From the NCBI GenBank assembly GCA_965261585.1, contig CBDHDN010000022.1:1-27512 (forward strand): 27,512 nucleotides of DNA, in the 5' to 3' direction. Below, in pieces: positions 1 to 8,501 of this stretch. Position 1 is the stretch's first letter. Every line of letters starts with the position of its first letter. The DNA is from CBDHDN01 sp965261585. Lineage in GTDB: Bacteria > Pseudomonadota > Alphaproteobacteria > UBA6615. The translations under genes and the position numbers were made by a program. The notes under the pieces were generated by a model. It had not been told where the DNA came from and made no database searches. It worked only from the letters and a program-made list of their open reading frames with translations.

Positions 1-1
1 C

Positions 2-208
2 GACCCTTCGGTTTTCCTTTCTAATCCCATTGATTGGCGGGTGTACGATGGCCGGGAGACCACGTTGCAATTGAACGCACATAGCCTAAAGGTCCACCAC
101 GTTCATGCGGCTCACTACGCTGGCAAGCCTTATCCTGTGAGCCGCCATCGGTCGGAACGCAAAGTGCGTTCGAGCAGTTCAAAAGTGCCGCCACCTTTCC
201 AGCAGTAG
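2..208 (+). CDS. C-terminal end of an unrecognised protein (partial, runs off left edge)
   Basis: A single frame is open from the window edge to a TAG at 206-208 and would encode the last 68 residues of a protein that begins to the left. The residue mix looks like protein rather than chance: it includes NPIDWRVYDGRETTLQL and a His/Tyr-rich part HVHAAHYAGKPYPVSRHR, ending in a basic Ser-rich tail. I do not recognise the family and no catalytic motif is visible. It lies 117 bases upstream of the phospholipase-D-like gene on the same strand, so it may belong to the same accessory unit. It could also be a chance open frame, because 68 codons is short. Confidence 0.4.
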   Translation, partial: DPSVFLSNPIDWRVYDGRETTLQLNAHSLKVHHVHAAHYAGKPYPVSRHRSERKVRSSSSKVPPPFQQ

Positions 209-325
209 GCCCCTTGGCAGCAAAGTTTTGATGCTATCCACACGGCTAACGATTCCTGGAACATCGGCGGCACAGAACTGACGAAAAAAGGGCTGCATTG
301 ACACGGCGAAGATGACTCGGACTGC

Positions 326-1519
326 ATGATGACTATACGGCTCGTGGATGCCGAATGGGGCAGCGAACTGGTCGATGCCGTGCGCGCTGACTCAAGTGCG
401 CTAAGGATCATATGCCCCTTCATCAAGGCAGGCGCTCTTGAGCGCCTGCGTCCCGCCAAACAAGGCGCGATCCAGGTTATCACCCGGTTCAACCTACCGG
501 ACTGCGCCAAGGGCGTGAGCGACATCGCGGCTCTGAGATTGCTGTTGGACGCCGGAGCGCAGGTGCGAGGGGTAAAGAACCTGCACGCGAAGCTGTATCT
601 CTTCGGCAGAAGCCGGGCGGTCGTCACGTCTGCGAACCTAACCGCCGCCGCCCTCGACCGGAACCACGAGTTCGGCTTCGTGTCTGACGAGCCGACGGTC
701 ATCGCGGCCTGCCGTAAGTACTTCGATGATCTGTGGGCACGGAGCGGCGCCGATCTGAAGGTCGAGCGGATCGACGCCTGGGACGACGAGGTCACGCGCT
801 ACCTCGCCGCAGGCCGGCGGGCCGGCCAGCCGAGTTGCCTCGCCGACTATGGAGCGGATGCCGGGATAGTGCCGGAACCTCCCATGCTTCCGCTGTCTGT
901 GGCAGACGCCCCACAGGCCTTCGTGAAGTTCCTGGGCGAGAGCCACCGCCGCGAACCGCTGACATTCCCGACAATCGCGGAGATCGACCGGGCCGGCTGC
1001 CATTGGGCGGTCGCTTACCCCGCCGGCAAGAGGCCCCGCGGCGTCAAGGCTGGCGCCGTGATCTTCATCTCGCGACTGACCGAGGGTCCGAACGACATTC
1101 GCATCTTCGGCAGAGCGATAGGCATGATGCATGTGCCAGTTCGGGACGACGCCACACCGGATGACATCGAACGACGGCCATGGAAGGCGCAATGGCCATG
1201 CTACATCCGTGTCCATGACGCCGAGTTCGTTGCCGGCAGCATGGCGAACGGCGTATCGCTGAACAAGTTGATGGAGGCACTGGGGGCCGATTCGTTCGCA
1301 TCCACACAGCGCAACGCCGCACGTGGTAGGGGCAACACGGACCCCCGCCGCGCCTATCGCCAGCAAGCGGCGGTTGAGCTTTCGCGTAAGGGGTTCGAAT
1401 GGCTCAGCGAACGGCTTGAAGACACCTTTCGAGAGCATGGCAAGGTGCCCCAAGACATACTCGACCAGCTGGACTGGCCTGCCCTGCCAATCGGGTTTTC
1501 ATCAGGGCCAGTCGGATGA
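326..1519 (+). CDS. Phospholipase D-like (single HKD motif) protein with unassigned C-terminal half
   Basis: The N-terminal ~140 residues form a PLD-type phosphodiesterase/nuclease domain. H87 and K89 lie in HAKLYLF, followed by TSANLT (S102, N104) and E115, the usual order of the HKD active site. The Asp normally four residues after the Lys is Gly here. Only one HKD motif is present, so by analogy with BfiI- and Nuc-type enzymes it would have to dimerise. Residues ~210-330 form a second compact region (GAVIFISRL, DIRIFGRAIG, WPCYIRVHDAEFV) that faintly recalls PUA/EVE-type reader folds; that is inference only. No signal peptide is seen. Two adjacent ATGs (326, 329) could both serve as start, and no strong ribosome site helps choose. 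The stop lies 4 bases before the next gene, suggesting co-translation. A DNA- or nucleotide-targeting nuclease role is plausible but unproven. Confidence 0.8.
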   Translation: MMTIRLVDAEWGSELVDAVRADSSALRIICPFIKAGALERLRPAKQGAIQVITRFNLPDCAKGVSDIAALRLLLDAGAQVRGVKNLHAKLYLFGRSRAVVTSANLTAAALDRNHEFGFVSDEPTVIAACRKYFDDLWARSGADLKVERIDAWDDEVTRYLAAGRRAGQPSCLADYGADAGIVPEPPMLPLSVADAPQAFVKFLGESHRREPLTFPTIAEIDRAGCHWAVAYPAGKRPRGVKAGAVIFISRLTEGPNDIRIFGRAIGMMHVPVRDDATPDDIERRPWKAQWPCYIRVHDAEFVAGSMANGVSLNKLMEALGADSFASTQRNAARGRGNTDPRRAYRQQAAVELSRKGFEWLSERLEDTFREHGKVPQDILDQLDWPALPIGFSSGPVG

Positions 1520-1523
1520 CAGC

Positions 1524-1845
1524 ATGAATGACCCGGTGTCGATCACGAACACGGACTTCTGGGTGAAGATCGTGGAGATGCTCCAGCAGAACTGGGCCGT
1601 GATCGAACCCGATGCAGCGGGGGAGGTCCGCTTCTACTTCGTCAGCGACACGGGCGGCGTTTTCGATGAGATGGCCCTCCGCTCAACAACGGATGCCAGA
1701 CAGGCCCTGCAGCGCAATGGTTTCCGCCGCTTCGCCGACGGACAGCGAGCTGCAGTCCCTTCTCCGTCCGCCTTCCTCGCCGTTTCATCGTGCTGCTCAT
1801 CCTAACGGTCCGATCCATTCCTCCGGCCGCTTCTGGCACTCATGA
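1524..1845 (+). pseudogene. Small conserved-looking protein of unknown function, interrupted by a +1 frameshift
   Basis: Starting at ATG 1524, the frame reads MNDPVSITNTDFWVKIVEML and on to RNGFRRFAD (72 residues), then drifts into an unrelated tail and stops at 1803-1805. From 1741 another frame continues with DSELQSLLRPPSSPF and HPNGPIHSSGRFWHS, ending at TGA 1843-1845, which looks like the natural C-terminus. Removing one G of the GG at 1740-1741 joins both halves into a 106-residue protein. I recall similar small proteins with an 'LRRNGF' and a 'HPNGPIYSSGRFW' ending, but know no function for them. It starts 4 bases after the PLD-like gene and probably forms an operon with it. The break could be a real mutation or a base-call error. 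Confidence 0.65.
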
Positions 1846-1958
1846 CGGACAGTCCGGGCTTGCAGCGTTTGAGCGGCATGAGCCGCCCATCGTGAAACGC
1901 CGCAAGAGACAGTCGAAACCCCGCCGAGCGATTGCTATTTGATTGCTGGAAACGACAA

Positions 1959-1978
1959 AGCCGCGGGCGTCGGCGGCT
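1959..1978 (-). terminator. Likely intrinsic terminator after tRNA-Ala
   Basis: On the minus strand, 15 bases after the tRNA CCA end, a 6-bp stem (AGCCGC/GCGGCT, 8-nt loop) is followed by TTTGTCGTTT. Spacing and T-richness fit a factor-independent terminator for the tRNA transcript, although the stem is short. Confidence 0.5.
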
Positions 1979-1993
1979 AAGTCATTGAAAAAG

Positions 1994-2069
<76 letters not shown>

Positions 2070-2266
2070 ACGCGATACGACTTTGCGGGCCGGGCGGCCC
2101 GCCGGTTGGGAAAATCGGCGGCAACATACTCGCTCGCCACGGCCAAGCAAACGAAATTTGGCCGCGTCGGATGGGCCAAGCCGCACGGCCCTCGTCTTTC
2201 GAAGGCGGCCGAAGGCGGCCGACAGCCCCCCACCCGTCGGCTGATCGAGCCACCAGCCTAGTGAAA

Positions 2267-2288
2267 CCGCCAGCCAATTGATTGGCGG
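2267..2288 (-). terminator. Weak hairpin downstream of the FYDLN-acid gene
   Basis: A palindromic stretch with outer arms CCGCCA/TGGCGG and inner GCCAAT/ATTGGC lies 45 bases after the stop of the minus-strand gene ending at 2334. On the minus strand it is followed by only three Ts, so it is at best a weak terminator. Confidence 0.3.
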
Positions 2289-2333
2289 ACGCCGATCGCC
2301 CGACGCTTGGGAACCAGGCGTCGCGATCAGACC

Positions 2334-2702
2334 CTAATCGGCGGTTTTCTCCTCATCGACGGCGCCGGGCCGGACCGGCACGACGTCGTCGTCGCCGCCC
2401 AGCTCCGAGGTGTCCTCGATGACCTCGCTGTCGTCGTCATCATCGTCAAGCTTGGCGTCGTCGTCGGTCTTGACAGCGGCCGCTTCGACAACCTCCTCCT
2501 CAGTGGCCGGCGCGGCGGGCACTGCCGGCTTCACCGGCGCCGGCTTCTCCGGCGCCGCACGGACCCGGCGCGCGCGCAGCGCCAACTCCGGATGGGACTC
2601 GGCCCCGCATTTGGGGCAGACGATGGGCTGATGCCGCAGGTCGTAGAAGCGGGCGCCACAGGACAGGCAACTCCGCTTTACGCCCCATTCAGGTTTTGCC
2701 AA
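2334..2702 (-). CDS. FYDLN-acid (TIGR02300-type) zinc-ribbon protein
   Basis: This is a 122-residue protein of a family seen mainly in alphaproteobacteria and known by its FYDLN motif and acidic tail. Residues 2-32 hold the signature: AKPEWGVKR, then C12-x2-C15, RFYDL, and C29-x2-C32, forming a probable zinc ribbon. The remainder is Ala/Pro-rich and then strongly acidic, with six consecutive Asp and DTSELGGDDDVVPV near the end. I chose TTG 2702 as the start because family members begin at AKPEWG and a perfect GGAGG lies 8 bases upstream; an ATG 45 bases further out would override that ribosome site and add a non-conserved extension. It is transcribed away from aroA. The molecular role is unknown. 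Confidence 0.88.
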   Translation of the reverse strand: MAKPEWGVKRSCLSCGARFYDLRHQPIVCPKCGAESHPELALRARRVRAAPEKPAPVKPAVPAAPATEEEVVEAAAVKTDDDAKLDDDDDDSEVIEDTSELGGDDDVVPVRPGAVDEEKTAD

Positions 2703-2956
2703 GAAATCAACCTCCATAGGCAGGGACCGGGCGAGGCCAATTGCCACGTTCCCCGCCGCCTGTCAAAAGCAAAACAAGCGCCTCACCGCGGCGCCCACGC
2801 GCCGGCGCTGCCCGGCAGGCCGTCGCGAACGGATGTTTCCGGCCCCGGTCTGTGCTAGGTACGGCGCCAACATCCCGGCGGGCGCGCCACTCGACGGATC
2901 CCGGCACGCGCCCGCGCGCCGGGACAAAGCCTCCGCCGGGGCAACAGGGAGCCATC

Positions 2957-4307
2957 ATGTCGCTCAATCCGCCCTCGCCGTCGTTGGCCGCGGCGCCGTC
3001 CGGGGCGCTCAACGGTCGCGCCCGGGTGCCGGGCGACAAGTCGATCTCGCATCGCGCGCTGATCTTCGGTGCGCTCGCGGTCGGCGAGACGCGCATCGCC
3101 GGCCTGCTGGAGGGCGCCGACGTGCTCGGCACCGCCGCGGTGCTGAGCGCCCTCGGCGCCGCGGTGACGCGGACGGATCGCGGCGCCTGGCATGTCCATG
3201 GGTGCGGCATCGGCGGTTTGCACGAACCCGACCAGGTGCTCGACTTCGGCAACTCGGGCACCGGCGTGCGGCTCATGGCTGGCCTGCTGGCCGGCCAGCC
3301 GTTCACCAGCCTGCTGACCGGCGACGCCTCGTTGCGGCAGCGCCCCATGGGCCGGGTCACGACGCCGCTGACCCAGATGGGGGCGCGCTTCGTCGGCCGC
3401 TCGGGCGAGCGCCTGCCGCTCGGTGTCGTCGGTTCCGACGACCTGATGCCGATCACCTACACCTCGCCGGTGCCGTCGGCCCAGGTGAAGTCCGCCGTGC
3501 TGCTGGCCGGCCTGCACGCGCCGGGCGAGACCGCCGTCGTCGAGCCGTGGCCGACGCGCGATCATACCGAGCGCATGCTGCGCCACTTCGGCGCCACGGT
3601 CACGGTCGAGAACGGCGCCGCCGGCGGCGCGCGCACGGTCACGGTGACCGGCCAGCCGGAGCTGACGGCCCAGGCGATCACGGTGCCGGCCGATCCCAGC
3701 TCGGCCGCCTTCCCGGCAGTGGCCGCGCTCGTCGTAGCGGGCTCGACGGTGACGCTCCCCGGTATCGCCACCAACCCGTTGCGCACCGGGCTCTACACGA
3801 CCCTGGTGGAGATGGGCGCTGACCTCCAGTGGTCGGCGCCGGGCGATGCTGGCGGCGAACCGGTCGCCGATTTGACCGTGTGTGCCGCGGCCGTTGCGCG
3901 GCGTCGAGGTGCCGGCGGCACGGGCGCCGACGATGATTGACGAATACCCGATCCTTGCGATCGCCGCCGCTTGTGCCACCGGTACGACGGTGATGCGCGG
4001 CATCGGCGAGATGCGCCTCAAAGAGACCGACCGCATCGCCGCCACGGCGCGCGGCCTCGCCGCCTGCGGCGTCGCGGTCGAGGAGCAGGCCGACGCCCTG
4101 ATCGTGCATGGCCGCGGCGGCCCGCCGCCGGGCGGCGCCACGATCGCGACCGAGCTCGACCACCGCATCGCCATGAGTTTTCTGGTGCTCGGCCTGGCCA
4201 GCAAGAAGGCCGTCGCAGTCGACGACGCGACGCCGATCGAGACCAGCTTTCCCGGCTTCGCCGACCTCATGGGCGGCCTCGGCGCCGACTTGCAGGCGAC
4301 CGCGTGA
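2957..4307 (+). CDS. aroA: 3-phosphoshikimate 1-carboxyvinyltransferase (EPSP synthase), frameshifted
   Basis: AroA transfers enolpyruvate from PEP to shikimate-3-phosphate, the sixth step of chorismate synthesis in the cytoplasm. Visible motifs are GDKSISHRALIF (PEP/S3P-binding Lys and Ser), NSGTGVRLM, RQRPM, SAQVKSAVLLAGL and DPSSAAFP in the first frame. In a second frame from about 3889 come PLRGVEVP, MIDEYPILAIAAA with the catalytic Asp, RLKETDRI, and DHRIAMSFLVLGLAS. The first frame ends at 3940. The expected DLTVRAAPLRGVEV reads correctly if one G in GCGGCC (about 3887-3890) is dropped, giving a normal 449-residue enzyme. Start ATG 2957 has AGGGAG at good spacing. The stop overlaps the cmk start (GTGA). 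Since AroA is normally essential without external aromatic amino acids, a sequencing error is as likely as a real lesion. Confidence 0.93.
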
Positions 4308-4951
4308 TCATCACCATCGACGGGCCTGCGGCGTCGGGCAAGGGCACCCTGGCCCGCCATATCGCCGCGCATTTGGGCTACGCCCACCTCGACACGGGCA
4401 AGCTCTATCGCGCCGTCGGCTTGGCCGTGCTCACCGCCGGCGGCGATCCCGCCGACCCGGCGGCGGCGACCGCCGCGGCCCGGGCGCTCGACCCCCAGGC
4501 ACTCAACCCTGGGGCGCTCGACGATCCGGCGCTCGCCGGCGACGGGGTCGCCCAGGCCGCATCCATCGTCGCCGCGATCCCGCAGGTGCGGACCGCCCTG
4601 CTGGACTTTCAGCGCACGTTCGCGGCGCAGCCGCCGGACGGCGCCGCCGGCGCCGTGCTCGACGGCCGCGACATCGGCACGGTCGTCTGCCCCGACGCCG
4701 ACGCCAAATTCTTCGTCACGGCAAGTGCGCAAGTCCGCGCCGAACGGCGCCATAAGGAGTTGCTGGCACGCGGCGAGCCGAGTATATATGCGCGCGTCCT
4801 GGCGGATATTCAGGAACGCGACCGGCGTGACAGCACGCGGGCGGTTGCGCCGTTACGGCCGGCACCCGACGTGAAATTGATCGACACGTCGGCGCTGGAC
4901 GCGGCTGCGGTGCTGACCACCGCGCTGGCGCATCTGGCGTCGCGTTCGTGA
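4304..4951 (+). CDS. cmk: (d)CMP kinase
   Basis: This enzyme phosphorylates CMP and dCMP with ATP, supplying CDP and dCDP. The 215-residue product starts at GTG 4304 (GTGA overlap with the aroA stop) with VIITIDGPAASGKGT, the P-loop of the family, at residues 1-15. DGRDIGTVV and the Arg-rich lid QERDRRDSTR are in the expected places. The length fits bacterial Cmk (about 210-225). The aroA-cmk-rpsA order is widely conserved in proteobacteria, and the overlap implies translation coupled to aroA. The usual YRAVGL motif is present as LYRAVGLAVL. Confidence 0.95.
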   Translation: MIITIDGPAASGKGTLARHIAAHLGYAHLDTGKLYRAVGLAVLTAGGDPADPAAATAAARALDPQALNPGALDDPALAGDGVAQAASIVAAIPQVRTALLDFQRTFAAQPPDGAAGAVLDGRDIGTVVCPDADAKFFVTASAQVRAERRHKELLARGEPSIYARVLADIQERDRRDSTRAVAPLRPAPDVKLIDTSALDAAAVLTTALAHLASRS

Positions 4952-5045
4952 GCCGCCGCAACAGCCATGCGTGGCCGGTCGACTGGCGGAGGATACAGCT
5001 GGCGATCGCCGCGAACGGATCGATGAGGAAGGAATTGGACGCTCT

Positions 5046-7037
5046 ATGAGTGATCTCACGAACGCCGCCGACGCCGACGGCGCCACCCCCGCCGCCAGCG
5101 AAGACTTCGCGGCGCTGCTGGAAGAGAGCCTACGCGGCCGCACGACCCTGGAACGCACCGTCGCGAAGGGCCGCGTCGTCTCCATCGAGAACGACACGGC
5201 GCTGATCGATGTCGGCCTCAAGTCCGAGGGGCGCGTCTCATTGCGCGAGTTCGCCTCGCCCGGCCAGCCGGCCGAGATCAAGGTCGGCGATGAGGTCGAG
5301 GTCTATGTCGAGCGTCTCGAGGACCGGCAGGGCGAAGCCGTGCTCAGTCGCGACAAGGCAAAGCGTGAGGAGGCGTGGGAGAACCTGCAGCAGGCCTATG
5401 ACAAGAACGAGCGGGTAACCGGGGTCATCTTCGGCCGCGTCAAGGGCGGCTTCACGGTCGACCTGTCCGGCGCCGTCGCCTTCCTGCCCGGCAGCCAGGT
5501 CGATATCCGCCCGGTGCGCGACATCACGCCGCTGTTGGGCACGCCGCAGCCGTTCATGCTGCTGAAGATGGACCGCAACCGCGGCAACATCGTCGTGTCG
5601 CGCCGCTCGGTCCTCGAGGAGACTCGCGAGGCCGAACGCAGCGAGCTCATCGCCAACCTGAAGGAAGGCCAGATCCTGCAGGGCGTCGTCAAGAACATCA
5701 CCGACTACGGCGCCTTCGTCGATCTCGGCGGCGTCGACGGCCTGCTGCACGTGACGGACATCTCCTGGCGCCGCATCAACCACCCGACCGAGGCGCTGCA
5801 GGTCGGCCAGACGGTGCAGGTCCAGGTCATCCGCTTCAACCCGGAGACCCAGCGCATCAGCCTCGGCATGAAGCAGCTTGAGGCCGATCCGTGGGAAGGC
5901 GTCGCCGCGAAGTACCCGATCGGCACGAAGTTCAAGGGCCGCGTCACCAACATCACCGACTATGGCGCCTTCGTCGAGCTGGAGCCGGGTATCGAAGGTC
6001 TGGTCCACGTCTCGGAGATGAGCTGGACGAAGAAGAACATCCACCCCGGCAAGATCGTCTCGACGTCGCAGGAGGTCGAGGTGATGGTGCTGGATGTCGA
6101 CCCCAACAAGCGGCGCATCAGCCTGGGCCTCAAGCAGTGCCTGTCGAACCCGTGGCGGGAGTTCGCCGACGATCATAAGGCCGGCGACGTCATCGACGGC
6201 GAGGTCCGCAACCTGACCGAGTTCGGCATCTTCGTCGGCCTGCCGGGCGACATCGACGGCATGGTCCATCTGTCGGACATCGACTGGAGCACGCCGGGCG
6301 AAGAGGCGCTTGCCGGCTACAAGAAAGGCGACCAGGTCAAGGTCAAGATCCTCGACGTCGACTTGGAGAAGGAGCGCATCAGCCTTGGCATCAAGCAGCT
6401 GTCGGAGGACCCGTTCAGCGGCGCTACGGCGACACTGAAGAAGGGCGAGGTCGTGACCTGCACAGTCGCGACGGTCAGCGACAGCGGGATCGAGGTGACG
6501 ACGAGCAGCGGCCTGCAGGGCTTCATCCGCCGCTCCGATCTGAGCCGCGACCGGTCCGAGCAGCGCCCCGACCGCTTCGCCGTCGGCGAGAAGGTCGACG
6601 CCAAGGTGACCCAGATCGACCGCAGCGGCCGCCGCATCAGCCTCTCGATCAAGCAGCGCGAGACCGACGAGGAGAAGCATGCAATGGCCCAGTACGGCTC
6701 GTCGGACAGCGGCGCCTCCCTGGGCGACATCCTTGGCGCCGCGATCCGCGAGAAGCAGGAGCAGGCGGAGCAAGGGGAGGAGCAGGAGGCGGCCGAGCAG
6801 GGGCCGGGCAAGAAGCCCAAGCGCAAGGCCAAGGCCGAAGCCGCAAGCGAGGCCGCAGACGACGAGACCGCCGCGGAGACCGCAGACGACACGGCCGCAG
6901 ACCAAGCGGCGGCTGCCGCGCCGGCCGAGGCTGCGGAACCGGCCGAGGCTGCGGAACCCGCCGAGGCTGCGGAACCCGCCGAGGCCGAACCCGCCGAAGC
7001 CGAGAGCGCGGGCGAGGCGCCCGAGGAAAAGGCCTAG
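5046..7037 (+). CDS. rpsA: 30S ribosomal protein S1 with long acidic repeat tail
   Basis: S1 binds mRNA on the small subunit and helps start translation. I chose ATG 5046 (MSDLTNAADADG) because the upstream frame is not S1-like and GAAGGA lies about 12 bases before. Six S1 (OB-fold) repeats run from about residue 35 to 535; the central ones show NITDYGAFVDL, LLHVTDISW, NITDYGAFVELEPG, LVHVSEMSW and NLTEFGIFVGL. After the usual alphaproteobacterial ending (AMAQYGSSDSGASLGDILG, around residue 545-563) there are about 98 extra residues: a Glu/Gln stretch, a basic KKPKRKAKAEA patch, then Ala/Glu/Pro repeats. The total of 663 residues is about 100 longer than I expect for the group. It follows cmk by 94 bases. 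Confidence 0.96.
   Translation: MSDLTNAADADGATPAASEDFAALLEESLRGRTTLERTVAKGRVVSIENDTALIDVGLKSEGRVSLREFASPGQPAEIKVGDEVEVYVERLEDRQGEAVLSRDKAKREEAWENLQQAYDKNERVTGVIFGRVKGGFTVDLSGAVAFLPGSQVDIRPVRDITPLLGTPQPFMLLKMDRNRGNIVVSRRSVLEETREAERSELIANLKEGQILQGVVKNITDYGAFVDLGGVDGLLHVTDISWRRINHPTEALQVGQTVQVQVIRFNPETQRISLGMKQLEADPWEGVAAKYPIGTKFKGRVTNITDYGAFVELEPGIEGLVHVSEMSWTKKNIHPGKIVSTSQEVEVMVLDVDPNKRRISLGLKQCLSNPWREFADDHKAGDVIDGEVRNLTEFGIFVGLPGDIDGMVHLSDIDWSTPGEEALAGYKKGDQVKVKILDVDLEKERISLGIKQLSEDPFSGATATLKKGEVVTCTVATVSDSGIEVTTSSGLQGFIRRSDLSRDRSEQRPDRFAVGEKVDAKVTQIDRSGRRISLSIKQRETDEEKHAMAQYGSSDSGASLGDILGAAIREKQEQAEQGEEQEAAEQGPGKKPKRKAKAEAASEAADDETAAETADDTAADQAAAAAPAEAAEPAEAAEPAEAAEPAEAEPAEAESAGEAPEEKA
6924..6996 (+). 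repeat. Tandem 18-bp repeats in the end of rpsA
   Basis: Three near-identical 18-base units (ccggccgaggctgcggaa and variants) followed by shorter related pieces encode PAEAAE, PAEAAE, PAEAAE, PAEAEPAEAE. The units keep the reading frame, so copy number can change by slippage without breaking the gene. Confidence 0.8.
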
Positions 7038-7069
7038 TCGCCACCCCATCGTCCCGCTGAGGACGGGCC

Positions 7070-7981
7070 ATGTCGCTTGAAGCGGATGCCCTGCTGGAAC
7101 GGCGGCGCCTGCGTCGCCAGCTCGGCATCTGGCGCATCCTTGCGGTGCTCGCGGTCGTCGCCGCCGTCATGTTCGGCGTCAGCCGCGTCGCCAACCCCTT
7201 GCGGGGCGACTATGTCGCCCGCCTCATGGTCGAGGGGCTGATCCTCGAGGATCCGGCGCGCAACAGCGCCCTCGCCGACGTCGCGGCGGACGACAAGGTC
7301 CAGGCACTGATCGTGCACGTCAACAGCCCGGGCGGCAGCGTCGTCGGCGGCGAGGATCTGTACAACACCCTGCGCGGCGTCGCCGAGGCCAAGCCCGTCG
7401 CCGCCGTCATGGGCACCCTGGCGACGTCCGCGGGCTACATGACCGCCGTTGCCGCCGACCGCATCTTCGCCCGCGAGGGTACCGTCACCGGGTCGATCGG
7501 CGTCATCTTCCAAACGACTGAGATCACCGGTCTGCTGGAAAAGCTCGGCGTCTCGGCCGAAGCCATCAAATCGGCGCCGCTCAAGGCCCAGCCGTCGCCG
7601 CTGGAGCCATTGACCCCGGCCGGCCGCGAGGCGACCCAGGCGATCGTCCGCGACATGTTTGATTTCTTCGTCGATTTGGTGACCGAACGCCGCGACCTGA
7701 CGCGCAGCGACGTGCTGACGCTGGCCGACGGGCGGATCTATACCGGCCGTCAGGGGGTCGCCAACGGACTTGTCGATTCGATCGGCAACGAGGGCGCGGC
7801 GCTTGCCTGGTTGGTCAGCGACCGCGGCATCGGCGCCGACCTGCCGATCATCGACGTCACGATCGACCGGGGCACCGACCTGCGCTCCATCCTGGCCTCG
7901 GCCGTCGCGGAAAAAACCCTGTTTTCCAAAGTACTTACCCTTGACGGCCTGATCGCCCTTTGGCACCCTGATCTGCGTTGA
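7070..7981 (+). CDS. sppA: Signal peptide peptidase SppA (short form, S49 serine protease)
   Basis: This inner-membrane protease of family S49 is thought to degrade leftover signal peptides. Residues 20-38 (GIWRILAVLAVVAAVMFGVS) form one membrane anchor, with the rest expected outside the cytoplasm. HVNSPGGSVVGGEDL (84-97) is the conserved core, S120 in TLATSAGYM is the predicted nucleophile and K172 in SAPLKAQPSP the predicted general base, giving the Ser-Lys dyad. At 303 residues it matches the single-domain form. ATG 7070 follows GAGG at a normal distance and lies 32 bases after rpsA, so co-transcription is likely. Confidence 0.93.
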   Translation: MSLEADALLERRRLRRQLGIWRILAVLAVVAAVMFGVSRVANPLRGDYVARLMVEGLILEDPARNSALADVAADDKVQALIVHVNSPGGSVVGGEDLYNTLRGVAEAKPVAAVMGTLATSAGYMTAVAADRIFAREGTVTGSIGVIFQTTEITGLLEKLGVSAEAIKSAPLKAQPSPLEPLTPAGREATQAIVRDMFDFFVDLVTERRDLTRSDVLTLADGRIYTGRQGVANGLVDSIGNEGAALAWLVSDRGIGADLPIIDVTIDRGTDLRSILASAVAEKTLFSKVLTLDGLIALWHPDLR

Positions 7982-8092
7982 CTGGAATTGTGCCGGTTCG
8001 TGCGCTCGGCGCAATAACCCCGAAGATGGCCGCGGCCGCGGCAGAGTACCGGCGCATGCGCCTTCGGGGAGGCCCAATCAGGGGGGTCGGCG

Positions 8093-8371
8093 GTGACGAA
8101 GTCCGAGCTGATAGCGCTCCTCGCAGAACGCAATCCGCACCTCTACCAGCGCGATGTGGAGCGCATCGTGTCGACGATTTTCGACGAGATTACGGCGGCG
8201 CTGTGTCGTGGCGACCGGGTCGAACTGCGCGGTTTTGGTACCTTCTCTGTCAAGCAGCGCGGGCCGCGCGTCGGGCGCAACCCACGCACCGGCGATGCGG
8301 TCGAGGTGGCGGCCAAGTGCGTACCCTATTTCAAGACCGGCAAGGAGTTGCGCGAGCGGATGAACCCCTGA
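8093..8371 (+). CDS. ihfB: Integration host factor subunit beta
   Basis: This small HU/IHF-family DNA-bending protein pairs with IhfA to shape the nucleoid and help regulation, replication and recombination. The 92-residue product starts at GTG 8093 (MTKSELIALLAERNP). The HU-family core FGTFSVKQRGPRVGRNPRTG is complete, and P64 in GRNPRTG is the residue inserted into the DNA minor groove. YFKTGKELRERMN forms the last helix. A G-rich stretch (GGGGGG) lies just upstream. The rpsA-(sppA)-ihfB order is a common proteobacterial arrangement. C38 and C76 are less usual residues but not at known functional sites. Confidence 0.95.
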   Translation: MTKSELIALLAERNPHLYQRDVERIVSTIFDEITAALCRGDRVELRGFGTFSVKQRGPRVGRNPRTGDAVEVAAKCVPYFKTGKELRERMNP

Positions 8372-8501
8372 ATCCGCTGTCGGCGGTCATGTTCAGGAAT
8401 ATTGAACCCTTTCGTGGGAGCACATTGGGTTGGCCCGGCGTACCCGCTGCCGGGATCGGGTTGTCGCGGGGCATTACTGTGCCAACACGGGTCGAAATGC
8501 C

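Noticed and set aside
3885..3900. Programmed frameshifting in aroA
   Set aside because: No slippery heptamer or downstream structure of the known types is visible, and EPSP synthase is not known to use recoding.
2855..4753. Very long open frame antisense to aroA and cmk (632 codons)
   Set aside because: It is Arg/Gly/Ala-rich without motifs and lies opposite two well-recognised enzymes. GC-rich third positions make such shadow frames common here.
6924..6996. CRISPR-like regular repeats in rpsA
   Set aside because: The units are contiguous and in frame without spacers. They encode an acidic tail.
5238..7049. 603-codon open frame opposite rpsA
   Set aside because: It is a mirror of the S1 repeats, with Leu/Asp/Val-rich low-complexity sequence and no domains.
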